Origin: Desulfobacteraceae bacterium
GTDB lineage: Bacteria > Desulfobacterota > Desulfobacteria > Desulfobacterales > Desulfobacteraceae
DNA: 64,000 bases
Assembly: GCA_016743945.1 (NCBI GenBank)
Contig: JADGFI010000006.1
Span: forward strand, 186,001-250,000
Direction of reading: 5' to 3'
Shown here: in pieces, positions 1-8,097 of the stretch
Position numbering within the stretch: the stretch's first letter is position 1
Layout: every line of letters starts with the position of its first letter
Notes under the pieces: model-generated
Database searches by the model: none
The model's input: the letters and a program-made list of their open reading frames with translations, nothing else
What the model was told of the DNA's origin: nothing
Translations under genes and position numbers: made by a program

Positions 1-1015
1 AAACCTCTTCGGAGACAGGTGTCTGGGCTGTTCCAGATTCCGCCTCAACCGTATAATAATATAATCCGTCCACCACTGCATATCCATTCTCGCCAACGGC
101 ATTCCAGTTAACCGTATTTTGCCCCTCAACAGCTGACGCCTCATCAAGGATAATCTTCTGGACCACCTTATCCCAGGGATCGTAAATCGTTATGACGGCG
201 CCTTCCTTCTTTTCAAGGTCAAAGCTTAAGTCCGTACCAGACACCACCCCGTCTTCAACGGAAATAATGGGTTTATTTGAGGTGATTGTCTTGCCAAGAT
301 ACGCCATTACCGACTCGGCGGACTGGTCGTTATCATCAATATTGATAACCGAAGTCAATGCATTGGGATCAACCAGAACACCCTGGACCACCAGATAGGC
401 CTTTTCATTGTTGTAGGCAAGGCCGGAAACCGTACCGGTAACCGTGGTGGGCAATTCCTCGTATCCATTACCACTATTGGCAAGAACCGTATATTTATAA
501 GTTCCGTCAGACACAGCTTTGCCATCGGTATCAGTGCCGTCCCATTTGATGAGATGGGCGCCTGAACCCTTGGTCCCCTGGGATAGTTTTTTAATGGTTT
601 TACCCGAAGCATCGGTAATGGTAACCATGACATTTGCAGTTTTTGATAGGCTGAAAAATCCACCGGTGACCTGACCTTCCTTCACCGCCATGGACTCAAT
701 CTTGCCGGTGACCTGCTTGCCTATATAGGACACCAAATCTTTTTCCGAGTCAGTGGAAAAGGAATTTGCCAGGCTGTCCATGGACTCATTGAGATTCATG
801 AGCTGCTCCAATTGTGAAAACTGGGCCAACTGTGCGGAAAAATCAGTACCATCCATGGGGTTTAGCGGGTCCTGATTCTGAAGCTGAGCCACCAGCATGG
901 CTAAAAATGTTTCCCGGCCAAGGGCATCTTCTTTTTCGGTTTTTCCTTTATCATTTGACTTATATGAATTGCTAAGGGCATCAAGCGATGAGTTTCCTGT
1001 TGATGTAACTGCCAT
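1..1015 (-). CDS. flgD: Flagellar hook-capping protein FlgD (3' end outside window)
   Basis: FlgD caps the growing hook and guides polymerisation of hook protein outside the cell. The ATG at 1015 follows a good AAAGGAG site, and the frame stays open to base 1, so at least 338 residues are visible. Residues 37-55 (FLAMLVAQLQNQDPLNPMD) are the FlgD N-terminal signature, followed by a Gln/Leu-rich helix (TDFSAQLAQFSQLEQL). After that come two Ig-like modules of the FlgD type: one contains IKWDGTDTDGKAVSDGTYKY and a second contains VNWNAVGENGYAVVDGLYYY. Family members are usually about 220-250 residues with one such module, so this one is enlarged by an internal duplication. It lies 12 bases after fliK and is probably cotranscribed with it. 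Identification is firm; the C terminus is unseen. Confidence 0.93.
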   Translation of the reverse strand, partial: MAVTSTGNSSLDALSNSYKSNDKGKTEKEDALGRETFLAMLVAQLQNQDPLNPMDGTDFSAQLAQFSQLEQLMNLNESMDSLANSFSTDSEKDLVSYIGKQVTGKIESMAVKEGQVTGGFFSLSKTANVMVTITDASGKTIKKLSQGTKGSGAHLIKWDGTDTDGKAVSDGTYKYTVLANSGNGYEELPTTVTGTVSGLAYNNEKAYLVVQGVLVDPNALTSVINIDDNDQSAESVMAYLGKTITSNKPIISVEDGVVSGTDLSFDLEKKEGAVITIYDPWDKVVQKIILDEASAVEGQNTVNWNAVGENGYAVVDGLYYYTVEAESGTAQTPVSEEV

Positions 1016-1027
1016 GACATTTCTCCT

Positions 1028-2779
1028 TTATGCAACAAAATGATATGATCCGGCCTGGATTGTGGTCGCCAATGCACCCGCATTCAGTCCATCTATAGTG
1101 TTGGAATCAAATAAATTATTATCTTTGTTCCGGTTCCGATTTTTCTGGTTAAAATTGTTGGATTGATTTTTTGTATCGGCCATGGATTGCCTAAAATCAG
1201 AGTTCATGTCCACATCAAATTTATCCAGGCTGATGCCAGCAGTTGCCAGAACTGTTTTAAGTTCATTCACATGGGCGTTTAAAATATCTTTGGCAACGAG
1301 ATTTTCAGTGGTGATACTCACCTTCATGCTGTTTCCCACATTGTCGATGGTCATAACTAGCCGACCAAGTTCCGCCGGTTTCAACTGAATCTTCAGGGTA
1401 TTTTCCCCCTGGTTGACAGCCCTGACAATACTTTTTTCCACCTGGTTCATCACATAGGTGGGCATATTTTTAAAAGAGGCCTTTGCTTTCAAGGCGCCCC
1501 CAAGGGAGTCTGTCTTAATATCGGATGCACCCACAAGAGGTGACTCACCCCCCTTGGTAAACTCGGACTTGGAAAACTTTGTTATCTCTTCCCCTTCCTT
1601 GAAAGATGATTTTGAACCATCGGTTGTGCCGGGTTTACCCGATAGCACCGATTCAAGTTCCTTAAAAAACTGCTCCGATTTTACGACAGAGCCCGGCTGT
1701 TCCTGGAAGAACAGACCATTTTTATTGGGTTGCTGCTTGTCTGGAATCAATAAATCGTTTTTAAACTGATCTTTGATCTGGTCGTAGGAAAATTCTGCCA
1801 GACCTGGCTTTTCAGATTGAATTTCAAGATGCTTAAAAAGTGAATCAATCAAAGAATTTGAAGATTCTTTGACCGCACCATCCGCCTGATTGACAAGCCC
1901 GGCAAGACCATCTGCCTGTTTTTTAGTCTCAACGATTTTTTCCTTCCGTGCCTCCAGGGAGGCTAACAAATCCCCCAGGCCAAGCTGAGATGTCGTATTC
2001 TCCGGCAGGGCAAGCCCCAACGACTCAAAAAGCATTTGAAATGAGGTGTCCCCCTCCTGGGTTTTAAACGACTGGCCGGTATGAACGGATTGGGTTTCAA
2101 TGGACCTAAGATTATCAATGACAACATCAAGACTGATGCCATTTTTCCCTCTGTCGGCCTGGGATAAAATTTGGTCAACCGTATCCTTGGGAAGTCCCAG
2201 GGAATGCAAAATAGAGGTTAGAAAAGGCAGGGCCGATGTTTCCATGAGGATTTCCTCATCCGAGGTGTCTTCTTCACTATCCACTGAAAGCTTAAAAAGG
2301 CTGTCCATTACTCCGCCAAGACTGATATCTTTGGCCTGGGCCTTTTCAGACAACCCGGACATCAACTCCTCCACTTCGCCCGGTTCAAACCCAGCCTTTA
2401 ACAACATTTTTTTCAGGGAATCCAATCCCTTGACATCTATGGTTATCTCATTCAAGTCCCCGCCAGACAGAGTCAAAAACAAATTTTTCAATTTTGAAAG
2501 AAATACCAGCCCTTGTTCCTGGCCCATCTCGTCTAAAAGAAGGTTTTTTGCTTTATCCAGGTTTTCCTGCCCGCCGACAACATTCGCTCCTGATACAGCC
2601 GATTTGACAGCAACGGGTTCTTGCGCAGTCCTTGCATCTTTGATTACCTGCCTGAGATTGTCGGAAAACAACGAAGGTTGAGCTTCTGAACTCTTAAATA
2701 CACCTGGTCCGCTTGGCAGTGCCTCGGATTGAGTCAGGTTTTGAAACGCGTTGTTTATGTCTGCAAAAGTCAAATTCAT
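1028..2779 (-). CDS. fliK: Flagellar hook-length control protein FliK
   Basis: FliK is the secreted molecular ruler that sets hook length and switches export specificity. The protein has 583 residues: a long low-complexity N-terminal part rich in Ser, Asp, Glu and Lys, then the compact C-terminal Flg_hook domain at about residues 440-530, with LKIQLKPAELGRLVMTI and a following amphipathic helix (LNAHVNELKTVLATAGI). I chose the ATG at 2779 (MNLTFADINN), which follows AAAGGTG, and not an upstream in-frame start near 2821. The upstream start would lie inside the sigma-54 promoter at 2817-2832, hence before the expected transcription start near 2806. The gene is followed closely by flgD. Confidence 0.9.
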   Translation of the reverse strand: MNLTFADINNAFQNLTQSEALPSGPGVFKSSEAQPSLFSDNLRQVIKDARTAQEPVAVKSAVSGANVVGGQENLDKAKNLLLDEMGQEQGLVFLSKLKNLFLTLSGGDLNEITIDVKGLDSLKKMLLKAGFEPGEVEELMSGLSEKAQAKDISLGGVMDSLFKLSVDSEEDTSDEEILMETSALPFLTSILHSLGLPKDTVDQILSQADRGKNGISLDVVIDNLRSIETQSVHTGQSFKTQEGDTSFQMLFESLGLALPENTTSQLGLGDLLASLEARKEKIVETKKQADGLAGLVNQADGAVKESSNSLIDSLFKHLEIQSEKPGLAEFSYDQIKDQFKNDLLIPDKQQPNKNGLFFQEQPGSVVKSEQFFKELESVLSGKPGTTDGSKSSFKEGEEITKFSKSEFTKGGESPLVGASDIKTDSLGGALKAKASFKNMPTYVMNQVEKSIVRAVNQGENTLKIQLKPAELGRLVMTIDNVGNSMKVSITTENLVAKDILNAHVNELKTVLATAGISLDKFDVDMNSDFRQSMADTKNQSNNFNQKNRNRNKDNNLFDSNTIDGLNAGALATTIQAGSYHFVA

Positions 2780-2816
2780 GGGACACCTTTTAATATTTTT
2801 CTTTCTGACATAATTG

Positions 2817-2832
2817 AGCAATGATCATGCCA
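2817..2832 (-). promoter_or_regulatory. Sigma-54 promoter of fliK-flgD
   Basis: On the minus strand the sequence reads TGGCATGATCATTGCT. This has the GG and GC dinucleotides exactly 10 bases apart and matches the RpoN consensus TGGCAY-N5-TTGCW. The predicted start of transcription is near 2806, giving a leader of about 27 bases before fliK. The promoter would need a sigma-54 activator such as the FlrC-like protein encoded at 12206-13567. Confidence 0.82.
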
Positions 2833-3220
2833 TACAAGATAAAATCTAAGTTTATTTTTAAAATCAGGTACTTAAGTTAAGATTGACTTTCCTTCAAACC
2901 GAATTCACCCCAAAAATTGGAATATATTGCCCCACTAAAGATGCATCATGGGAAAATATTACCTAACCCTTTTACCGTGGATATCGTTGAAAAAGATCAG
3001 ACAGATTAAATTTTTTTGGGAATGATAGGGATTCGCCAACACCGGTTGGGGTGGGATTCACTTCACTATATGTGGTATCAATTTGTTAAACGATACTGGA
3101 TTCGATATCAATAAGCTTTCAAAGCTTTAATCGGGGTATCCAGCGAAGCACACTCGCGCAGTATTCTATATATAGATTTTTAAGTAATCTTTAAAATTTG
3201 GAATTCGTAATAATTGCCTG

Positions 3221-3250
3221 TGAATAAGTTTTGCTCAACAAACTTATTCA
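3221..3250. promoter_or_regulatory. Perfect inverted repeat (candidate operator)
   Basis: TGAATAAGTT and its exact reverse complement AACTTATTCA are separated by 10 bases, with one further T-A pair inside. The dyad ends three bases before the -35 box at 3254. No T tract follows it, so a repressor or activator site is more likely than a terminator. Confidence 0.5.
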
Positions 3251-3253
3251 GCT

Positions 3254-3281
3254 TTGACAAGCATAAAACCCGTCTTATATT
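3254..3281 (+). promoter_or_regulatory. Sigma-70-like promoter for the 3387/3758 pair
   Basis: TTGACA at 3254-3259 and TATATT at 3276-3281 are separated by 16 bases. The start codon at 3387 is about 100 bases downstream, so the mRNA would have a fairly long leader. Confidence 0.5.
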
Positions 3282-3386
3282 CAAGTGTATAGAAAATTTC
3301 TCATATTAGTTCTGTAAGGGCTTAGATAATTCATCGACTAAATTATCAAAGTAAGACAAATCAGGGTCCTTGCAAAAGGAGGAGAA

Positions 3387-3743
3387 ATGGAAAATGTACC
3401 TCGAATAAACTCATATGAAAAAATGAACTACTGGAACCAGCTGCCTTCTAATACTATACGTAAAAAAATTCAAAAAAAATCATTCAAGCGAAGATCTATG
3501 GATCGTTTTTTTAAGCTGACCACACTGGCGCATGATACCCATCAAGCTCTGATAGAAATAGACTCACCTTTAAGGTTATGTCTATATGGCGATGAAGATG
3601 ATCTGTCCATGGATGTTATTGTTATGAACAAAAATAAAAAAGTCACTAGAAGCTTCACACGGCCCATAAATAATGACAATTTAAAAACACTTGTAAAAAG
3701 TATTCATAATCAGATTGGGCTTGTGCTTGACTATAGTGTGTAA
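3387..3743 (+). CDS. FlaG-like small protein (118 aa), divergent from fliK
   Basis: The product has a basic N terminus (residues 1-40, many Lys and Arg). Its C-terminal half has the pattern of FlaG-type flagellar accessory proteins: IDSPLRLCLYGDEDD, then a strand pair (SMDVIVMNKNKKVTRSF), then a helix (NLKTLVKSIHNQIGLVLDY). FlaG proteins influence filament length, but the similarity here is only a fold-like pattern and I have not confirmed it. The start ATG follows AAAGGAGGAGAA. The gene is 14 bases upstream of 3758 and sits inside flagellar genes on the opposite strand, which supports a motility role without proving it. Confidence 0.5.
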   Translation: MENVPRINSYEKMNYWNQLPSNTIRKKIQKKSFKRRSMDRFFKLTTLAHDTHQALIEIDSPLRLCLYGDEDDLSMDVIVMNKNKKVTRSFTRPINNDNLKTLVKSIHNQIGLVLDYSV

Positions 3744-3757
3744 ATGGAGGGTTCCTC

Positions 3758-4531
3758 ATGACACCGATTAGTTCAATCAATCAATTTTCGGCAATTAACA
3801 ACCGTTTGCAATTCAATTCCTTGCAAAGGACACGAACATTGGAAGGCACACAAAATTTCTTTTTAGACACCATTCAACAAACGCCGGCAGTTTTAACTCA
3901 AACAAACCTGATCAATCAGCTTCCCCATGACCAGGTCCGGGAAGTAACCGATATTTTCCGTTCAATCAATATCCTTGCGAGTCAGGCACTGGAATTGGGG
4001 CAGGATTTTGAAAACAGGGAGGATCTCCAGATCGAAGTTGAAAAGGAGATTTCAGAGGCAAGATCCGTTTTCGATAAATTTACACAGGATAACTTGACAC
4101 TCTTCATTGCAATTTTTCAGAACCAAATACCGGGATCGTTGATTGCATCAGGCAGCACGGGTAATGATTCAGGATTTGACCTATCCTCAAATGGGATAAC
4201 AAACAATTCGCTGGAAAGCTTGCTTGATATAAATGTGTTATCAGAATTTGGCGCGCTCACGGCTTTAGATTTAACCGACAACATTATTAACAGATTCACA
4301 GGAAATAATAATTCAAGCTTCCTTGAATCATTGCTGGATGATCTGACCAATTCCTTAATTGACTCTTCAATCTTTCAAAGGCTATCACAGACTCAAGAAT
4401 CGAAAAAAACCACACCGTCATCAGACACTGAAACATTTTCGGACACTGATACTGAAGAGTCTATCATTCCCATTCCACAGATTAGCTCTCCCGATTCAAA
4501 TCCCCCTACAATTATTGAACTTGCTGGATAG
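3758..4531 (+). CDS. Hypothetical protein (257 aa) in flagellar cluster
   Basis: I do not recognise this protein. It has no signal peptide or membrane segment. The N-terminal 120 residues are rich in Asn, Gln and Thr and predicted mostly helical (DQVREVTDIFRSINILASQA; an acidic stretch around QIEVEKEISEARSVFDKF). The second half is Ser/Asn/Asp rich with short Leu-rich stretches, and the tail is Ser/Thr/Pro rich. This composition resembles secreted flagellar axial or accessory proteins. A good site (GGAGG) precedes the ATG, and the gene follows the FlaG-like gene in the same operon. It could be a secreted flagellar component or an export-linked factor; this is inference from context. Confidence 0.5.
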   Translation: MTPISSINQFSAINNRLQFNSLQRTRTLEGTQNFFLDTIQQTPAVLTQTNLINQLPHDQVREVTDIFRSINILASQALELGQDFENREDLQIEVEKEISEARSVFDKFTQDNLTLFIAIFQNQIPGSLIASGSTGNDSGFDLSSNGITNNSLESLLDINVLSEFGALTALDLTDNIINRFTGNNNSSFLESLLDDLTNSLIDSSIFQRLSQTQESKKTTPSSDTETFSDTDTEESIIPIPQISSPDSNPPTIIELAG

Positions 4532-4659
4532 ATAGACATACGACAAATTTATTTCGCCCCCCCCTGCCGGAATTTTTTGAAATTTAGTGCTCAGCCACCC
4601 AGGAGACAGTAATTGTCTGTGGCCTGTCTTATTTATGGCCAGTCTTTATGGTTTAGATT

Positions 4660-5295
4660 TTATTGATTTTTCTTATAGGCCAGGCGCTCACTGATTTTAG
4701 CGGCTTTTCCGGAATCGACAAAGGACAAGATCTGGGCAGCAGAGGCTTCACGCATCCGCAAAAAAATCTCCTGGGCAACCTCCAGGGTCATTTTATCAAC
4801 AATCAGGGCGGCATTTTTAGGTTTCATGCCGGCATACATTTTTACCAATCTTTGAATCTTGGCTTCATAGGCGGCTTCTTTTTCCAGATCTTTCTGGGTT
4901 TTCTTTTCTTCAAGCAATGCCATATCGGCGTTTATCTGCTTTTTTAAGGCCCCAAGGGCTACCAATTTTTCGTCAATTTGTTCTTCATATCTTTCCAGCT
5001 CTTTTTTCTCCTGGGAAAGTTCTTTTTGACGCTTCTCAATCAGAAGTTTCTTGTCTTCAAGCCCCCTTAAGACAATCTTGGCCGAATCCGGACACTCCGG
5101 GCATTCCGGACAAGGCGCATCCCCTTGAGCTTGTGCCTTGGCAGGATCCGTTGTCTCTTTTTCTTCCTTGTCTTCGGCAAAGGCGGTACTGGCAAAGCCT
5201 TTTAAAACATAGCCATTCTTGTATCCCGCCCCCCACAGACCTGAAAACAAAAGACAGACCGCAAGCGAGAAAATAAGTTTATTGTTCAGTATCAT
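4660..5295 (-). CDS. motE: MotE-family flagellar motor chaperone
   Basis: MotE proteins are periplasmic, membrane-anchored chaperones for stator-associated motor proteins, and are typically encoded just after fliJ in alpha- and deltaproteobacteria. The 211-residue product starts with a signal anchor (about residues 7-23). A Lys/Glu linker and a Cys-rich patch (C62, C65, C68 in CPECPECP) follow. Next is a long coiled coil (about 75-150), then a C-terminal MgtE-N-like domain (KMYAGMKPKNAALIVDKM and the following helices). Position supports the call: the start overlaps the end of fliJ by 17 bases. The spaced-Cys patch is unusual and could bind a metal or form disulfides. Confidence 0.8.
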   Translation of the reverse strand: MILNNKLIFSLAVCLLFSGLWGAGYKNGYVLKGFASTAFAEDKEEKETTDPAKAQAQGDAPCPECPECPDSAKIVLRGLEDKKLLIEKRQKELSQEKKELERYEEQIDEKLVALGALKKQINADMALLEEKKTQKDLEKEAAYEAKIQRLVKMYAGMKPKNAALIVDKMTLEVAQEIFLRMREASAAQILSFVDSGKAAKISERLAYKKNQ

Positions 5296-5740
5296 TGGAA
5301 ATCTCCCTTGCTTTTTTTAAAGATGAAATCTCATCCAGCTCTTTTTGCTCTGCCGTCAGCAATTCCTGGTTGTATTCTTTAGCCTGTTTTTCTCGTAACC
5401 GTTCAATGGCCTTTTTGTCAATGCTTCTTTTTTTAAGTACAAGCCGTTTTTTTTTAAGGATTATTCCCAGTTGAACCTTTCGCCGTTTTTCTTCGACAAT
5501 CATCTGGGTAACAGCCCCTATATAAGCATGGTGATGTTTGAATTCCTGAGCTGCCACCCCCTTTTCCACAATCGCTTCCAATTTTTTAGTCGATTGCCCA
5601 TGGGTTGTTTGAAGTGAATCAATCTGGTTTTCACAATCACTTACCGCCATGACCGTCTTGGCCATATCCTGTTGGGCCACCCGCTCAAGATGTTTTCTAA
5701 AATTCAACAAGGCCTGCAATTTAAACTCAAAACGCTTCAT
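5279..5740 (-). CDS. fliJ: Flagellar export protein FliJ
   Basis: FliJ is the coiled-coil stalk of the flagellar type III export ATPase and helps escort export chaperones. The product is 153 residues and almost entirely helical, with the typical start (MKRFEFKLQALLNFRKHLE) and a Lys/Glu-rich heptad pattern to the end. Length and position right after fliI (9-base gap) fit the family. The ATG at 5740 lies close behind the fliI stop, suggesting coupled translation. Confidence 0.88.
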   Translation of the reverse strand: MKRFEFKLQALLNFRKHLERVAQQDMAKTVMAVSDCENQIDSLQTTHGQSTKKLEAIVEKGVAAQEFKHHHAYIGAVTQMIVEEKRRKVQLGIILKKKRLVLKKRSIDKKAIERLREKQAKEYNQELLTAEQKELDEISSLKKAREISNDTEQ

Positions 5741-5749
5741 GGCAATTTC

Positions 5750-7087
5750 TTATTTCTTTATGTCCAGGGCCTTTTTCAATCCAATGATACTGGCCTTATG
5801 ATCCACGCAAGTCTCCATGTTCTGCCGCAAAAATTGATTAATTCTTGGCATAAGCTTCTTGGCCAGGTCAACCTGGGGGTCAGATCCATCCACATAAGCA
5901 CCGATGGTGATCATATCTTCTACATTTTTATACGCTGCCATCACAGTTATGGCTTTCTCCCTCAGGGCAATATGCTCAGGCTCACTGACATCCCGCATGA
6001 CCCTTGATACACTTGCCATGACATCAATGGCTGGATAATGTCCTTTATTGGCCAAATCCCGGGACAATACAATGTGGCCATCCACTATGGAACGGACCGT
6101 ATCCCCCACGGGATCATTCATATCATCCCCCTCCACAAGAACCGTGTATATCCCTGTGATGGATCCCCCGCTCATAAGACTGCCGGCCCGTTCAAGCAGT
6201 ATGGGGATTTGAACAAAAAAAGAAGGGGTATACCCCCTTGTGGTGGGCGGTTCTCCCGCAGCCAGGCCCACATCCCTCGATGACATGGCAAACCGGGTAA
6301 TGGAATCCACCATGAGCAGAACATTTTTTCCCTGATCCCTGAAATATTCGGCAATGGTGGTGGCAAGGTAAGCCCCCCTTATCCGGGTCAAGGGCGGCAT
6401 ATCAGAGGTGGCGGCCACAACAACGGCCCGCTTTAATCCTTGTTCCCCCAAGGTTTCGTCCACAAAATCCTTTACCTCTCGCCCCCGTTCCCCCACAAGC
6501 CCGATGACCACCACATCGGCACTGGTGTGCTTGGTCATCATGCCCATGAGCACGCTTTTGCCCACACCGGAACCGGCCATGATGGCGACCCGCTGTCCCT
6601 TTCCCAGGGTAATCATGCTGTTGATGGCCCCTACCCCCACATCCAGGGGTTCTTTAATGGATTTTCGATCCATGGGACTGACAGGTTTTCCATATAAATA
6701 ATATTCTGCGGTGGCCTCAATAGGGCCTCGCCCGTCAATGGGATCTCCCATTCCGTCAATGACCCGGCCCAGCAATAGATCCGAAACCCCCACCATGGGA
6801 GAGGAGGATACCGGGATAATCCGGCTGCCAAGGCTGACCCCCCGGATATCTCCATAGGGCATGAGCAGGGCTTTTTCCTGTTTAAACCCCACCACCTCTG
6901 CCTTGATTTCCCGGCCCTGGTTGTTGATGATGCTGCAAATACCGCCGATGCCAAGCCCCAGGCTGTCACCTTCGGCAATAAGCCCTACGACCTGGGTAAT
7001 CCGGCCTTCAGGCCGAATAGTTTTTATCCCTTCCACCACATTGAGATACTTTTGGAAATCAATTTTAGCGAACAGATCCTTTGTCAT
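5750..7087 (-). CDS. fliI: Flagellum-specific export ATPase FliI
   Basis: FliI is the hexameric ATPase of the flagellar type III export apparatus, on the cytoplasmic face of the basal body. The 445-residue protein has the F1-beta-like layout: an N-terminal beta barrel, then the P-loop AGSGVGKS at about residues 168-175. Other family motifs are GLVGERGREVKDF, the Walker B strand NVLLMVDSITRFA, and GEPPTTRGYTPSFF. The length is normal. The start overlaps the fliH stop by four bases (ATGA), which indicates translational coupling. Confidence 0.96.
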   Translation of the reverse strand: MTKDLFAKIDFQKYLNVVEGIKTIRPEGRITQVVGLIAEGDSLGLGIGGICSIINNQGREIKAEVVGFKQEKALLMPYGDIRGVSLGSRIIPVSSSPMVGVSDLLLGRVIDGMGDPIDGRGPIEATAEYYLYGKPVSPMDRKSIKEPLDVGVGAINSMITLGKGQRVAIMAGSGVGKSVLMGMMTKHTSADVVVIGLVGERGREVKDFVDETLGEQGLKRAVVVAATSDMPPLTRIRGAYLATTIAEYFRDQGKNVLLMVDSITRFAMSSRDVGLAAGEPPTTRGYTPSFFVQIPILLERAGSLMSGGSITGIYTVLVEGDDMNDPVGDTVRSIVDGHIVLSRDLANKGHYPAIDVMASVSRVMRDVSEPEHIALREKAITVMAAYKNVEDMITIGAYVDGSDPQVDLAKKLMPRINQFLRQNMETCVDHKASIIGLKKALDIKK

Positions 7088-8097
7088 GGCCGACCTGCAT
7101 TTTTGATGGCAACATTTTTAATTGCAGCGTTTTTAATCGCGTCGTGGATGGCCAAAAGCTTTGATGCAGGATCCGTTGAGATGGATGCCGTTGCCGTTTC
7201 TATCTTGCACCCCCCTCTTTTTATCAAGGGGTCAGATTTAACCGCAACCCGTTTCAACGATCCAACCGCCTCAAAAAAATCATCCTTGACCATTTCAATA
7301 TATTCGTAATCCTCCGACGCGACATTTAAAACGATTTCTTCCGGCGCAACCAGGCTTTTCAAGGCATCCAGGATGGTATGCCGCACAATTTCATCATCCT
7401 TTTCCAGGCTGACCAAGACCACTTTTTCTGATATTTTAAATATCAATGAAAGAATCTGGTCTTCATATTTTTCAACCAAATCCTCCAGAAGATGGTCTGC
7501 TGTCTCCAGAGCATCTTTTAACGGGTCAAGAATTTCTGAGGTTTCTTTTTGGGTTTGGCTTTCGGCTTTCGTGCGCCCCTCCAAAAACCCCTTATCAAAT
7601 CCATCAGATTCACCCTTGGTAAACCCCTCGGGTTCTCCTTTTTTAAAGCCTTCTGACGCTCCTTGTTCATGGCCTTTTTCAAACCCCTGGGCTATTCCTT
7701 TTTCCTCACCCTGGGCCAGTCCCTGGCCAAATCCCTTTGCATACCCTTGCTCAAAGGCCTTTTTTCCCATTAAAATTTCAGGCGCTTCCTCTTGCACCGC
7801 AACTTCAGTATCCGGATTTTCCAGGGAACCACCCTCCCCTGGGTAACCCCGGTCCTTCCCGGTGCCCTCGATCAGGGGCTCAAATGGCGCTTTTTTGATA
7901 TTTTTGTCAAAACAGTACAATGCCTCAAAGGCAATGGATCCCTCGTCTTTGAGTTCAGAAGGATCAAACAACATTTTGAACCTTTCCAAATCCGGCTTGA
8001 CCTCATCTGTTTTATGGGAAAGCTCGTCATCAAACGAATCAAGACTAGCTATATCAATGGGTAAAAATTCCTCTTTTTCAATATCAGACAAGGACAT
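7084..8097 (-). CDS. fliH: Flagellar assembly protein FliH with a long GxxxG ladder
   Basis: FliH is the elongated regulator of FliI and links it to the C ring. The 337-residue product has a disordered acidic N terminus, a glycine ladder, and a C-terminal domain (about residues 190-330) resembling the V/F-type ATPase peripheral stalk. Between residues 118 and 174 a glycine occurs at every fourth position, 15 in a row, such as GFEKGHEQGASEGFKKGEPE. GxxxG repeats are a known FliH trait, but this run is long. I chose the ATG at 8097 (MSLSDIEKEEF); an ATG at 8100 and a TTG at 8115 are in frame, but the AAAGGAAAGG site best fits 8097/8100. It overlaps fliG. Confidence 0.9.
   Translation of the reverse strand: MSLSDIEKEEFLPIDIASLDSFDDELSHKTDEVKPDLERFKMLFDPSELKDEGSIAFEALYCFDKNIKKAPFEPLIEGTGKDRGYPGEGGSLENPDTEVAVQEEAPEILMGKKAFEQGYAKGFGQGLAQGEEKGIAQGFEKGHEQGASEGFKKGEPEGFTKGESDGFDKGFLEGRTKAESQTQKETSEILDPLKDALETADHLLEDLVEKYEDQILSLIFKISEKVVLVSLEKDDEIVRHTILDALKSLVAPEEIVLNVASEDYEYIEMVKDDFFEAVGSLKRVAVKSDPLIKRGGCKIETATASISTDPASKLLAIHDAIKNAAIKNVAIKNAGRP

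Larger units (their letters stand above)
2833..3386. other. Intergenic regulatory region between fliK and the divergent plus-strand pair
   Basis: This AT-rich gap of about 550 bases has no convincing gene. It holds a 15-base palindrome (3113-3127, AAGCTTT-C-AAAGCTT), two short GATATCAAT/GTATCAAT-like repeats near 3074 and 3104, the perfect dyad at 3221-3250 and a sigma-70-like promoter at 3254-3281. The size and the number of dyads suggest regulatory DNA for the divergent genes. No tRNA or structured RNA family was recognised. Confidence 0.5.

Noticed and set aside
2100..2681. A 193-codon plus-strand frame opposite fliK, and similar long antisense frames opposite fliG (8343-8945) and the TPR gene (15604-16233)
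   Set aside because: They mirror the codon pattern of the real genes, have no ribosome-binding sites and show Ser/Phe-rich shadow composition with no domain.
2921..2935. GGAATATATTGC as a sigma-54 promoter for the plus-strand genes
   Set aside because: GG and GC are only eight bases apart, and it is more than 400 bases before the start codon.
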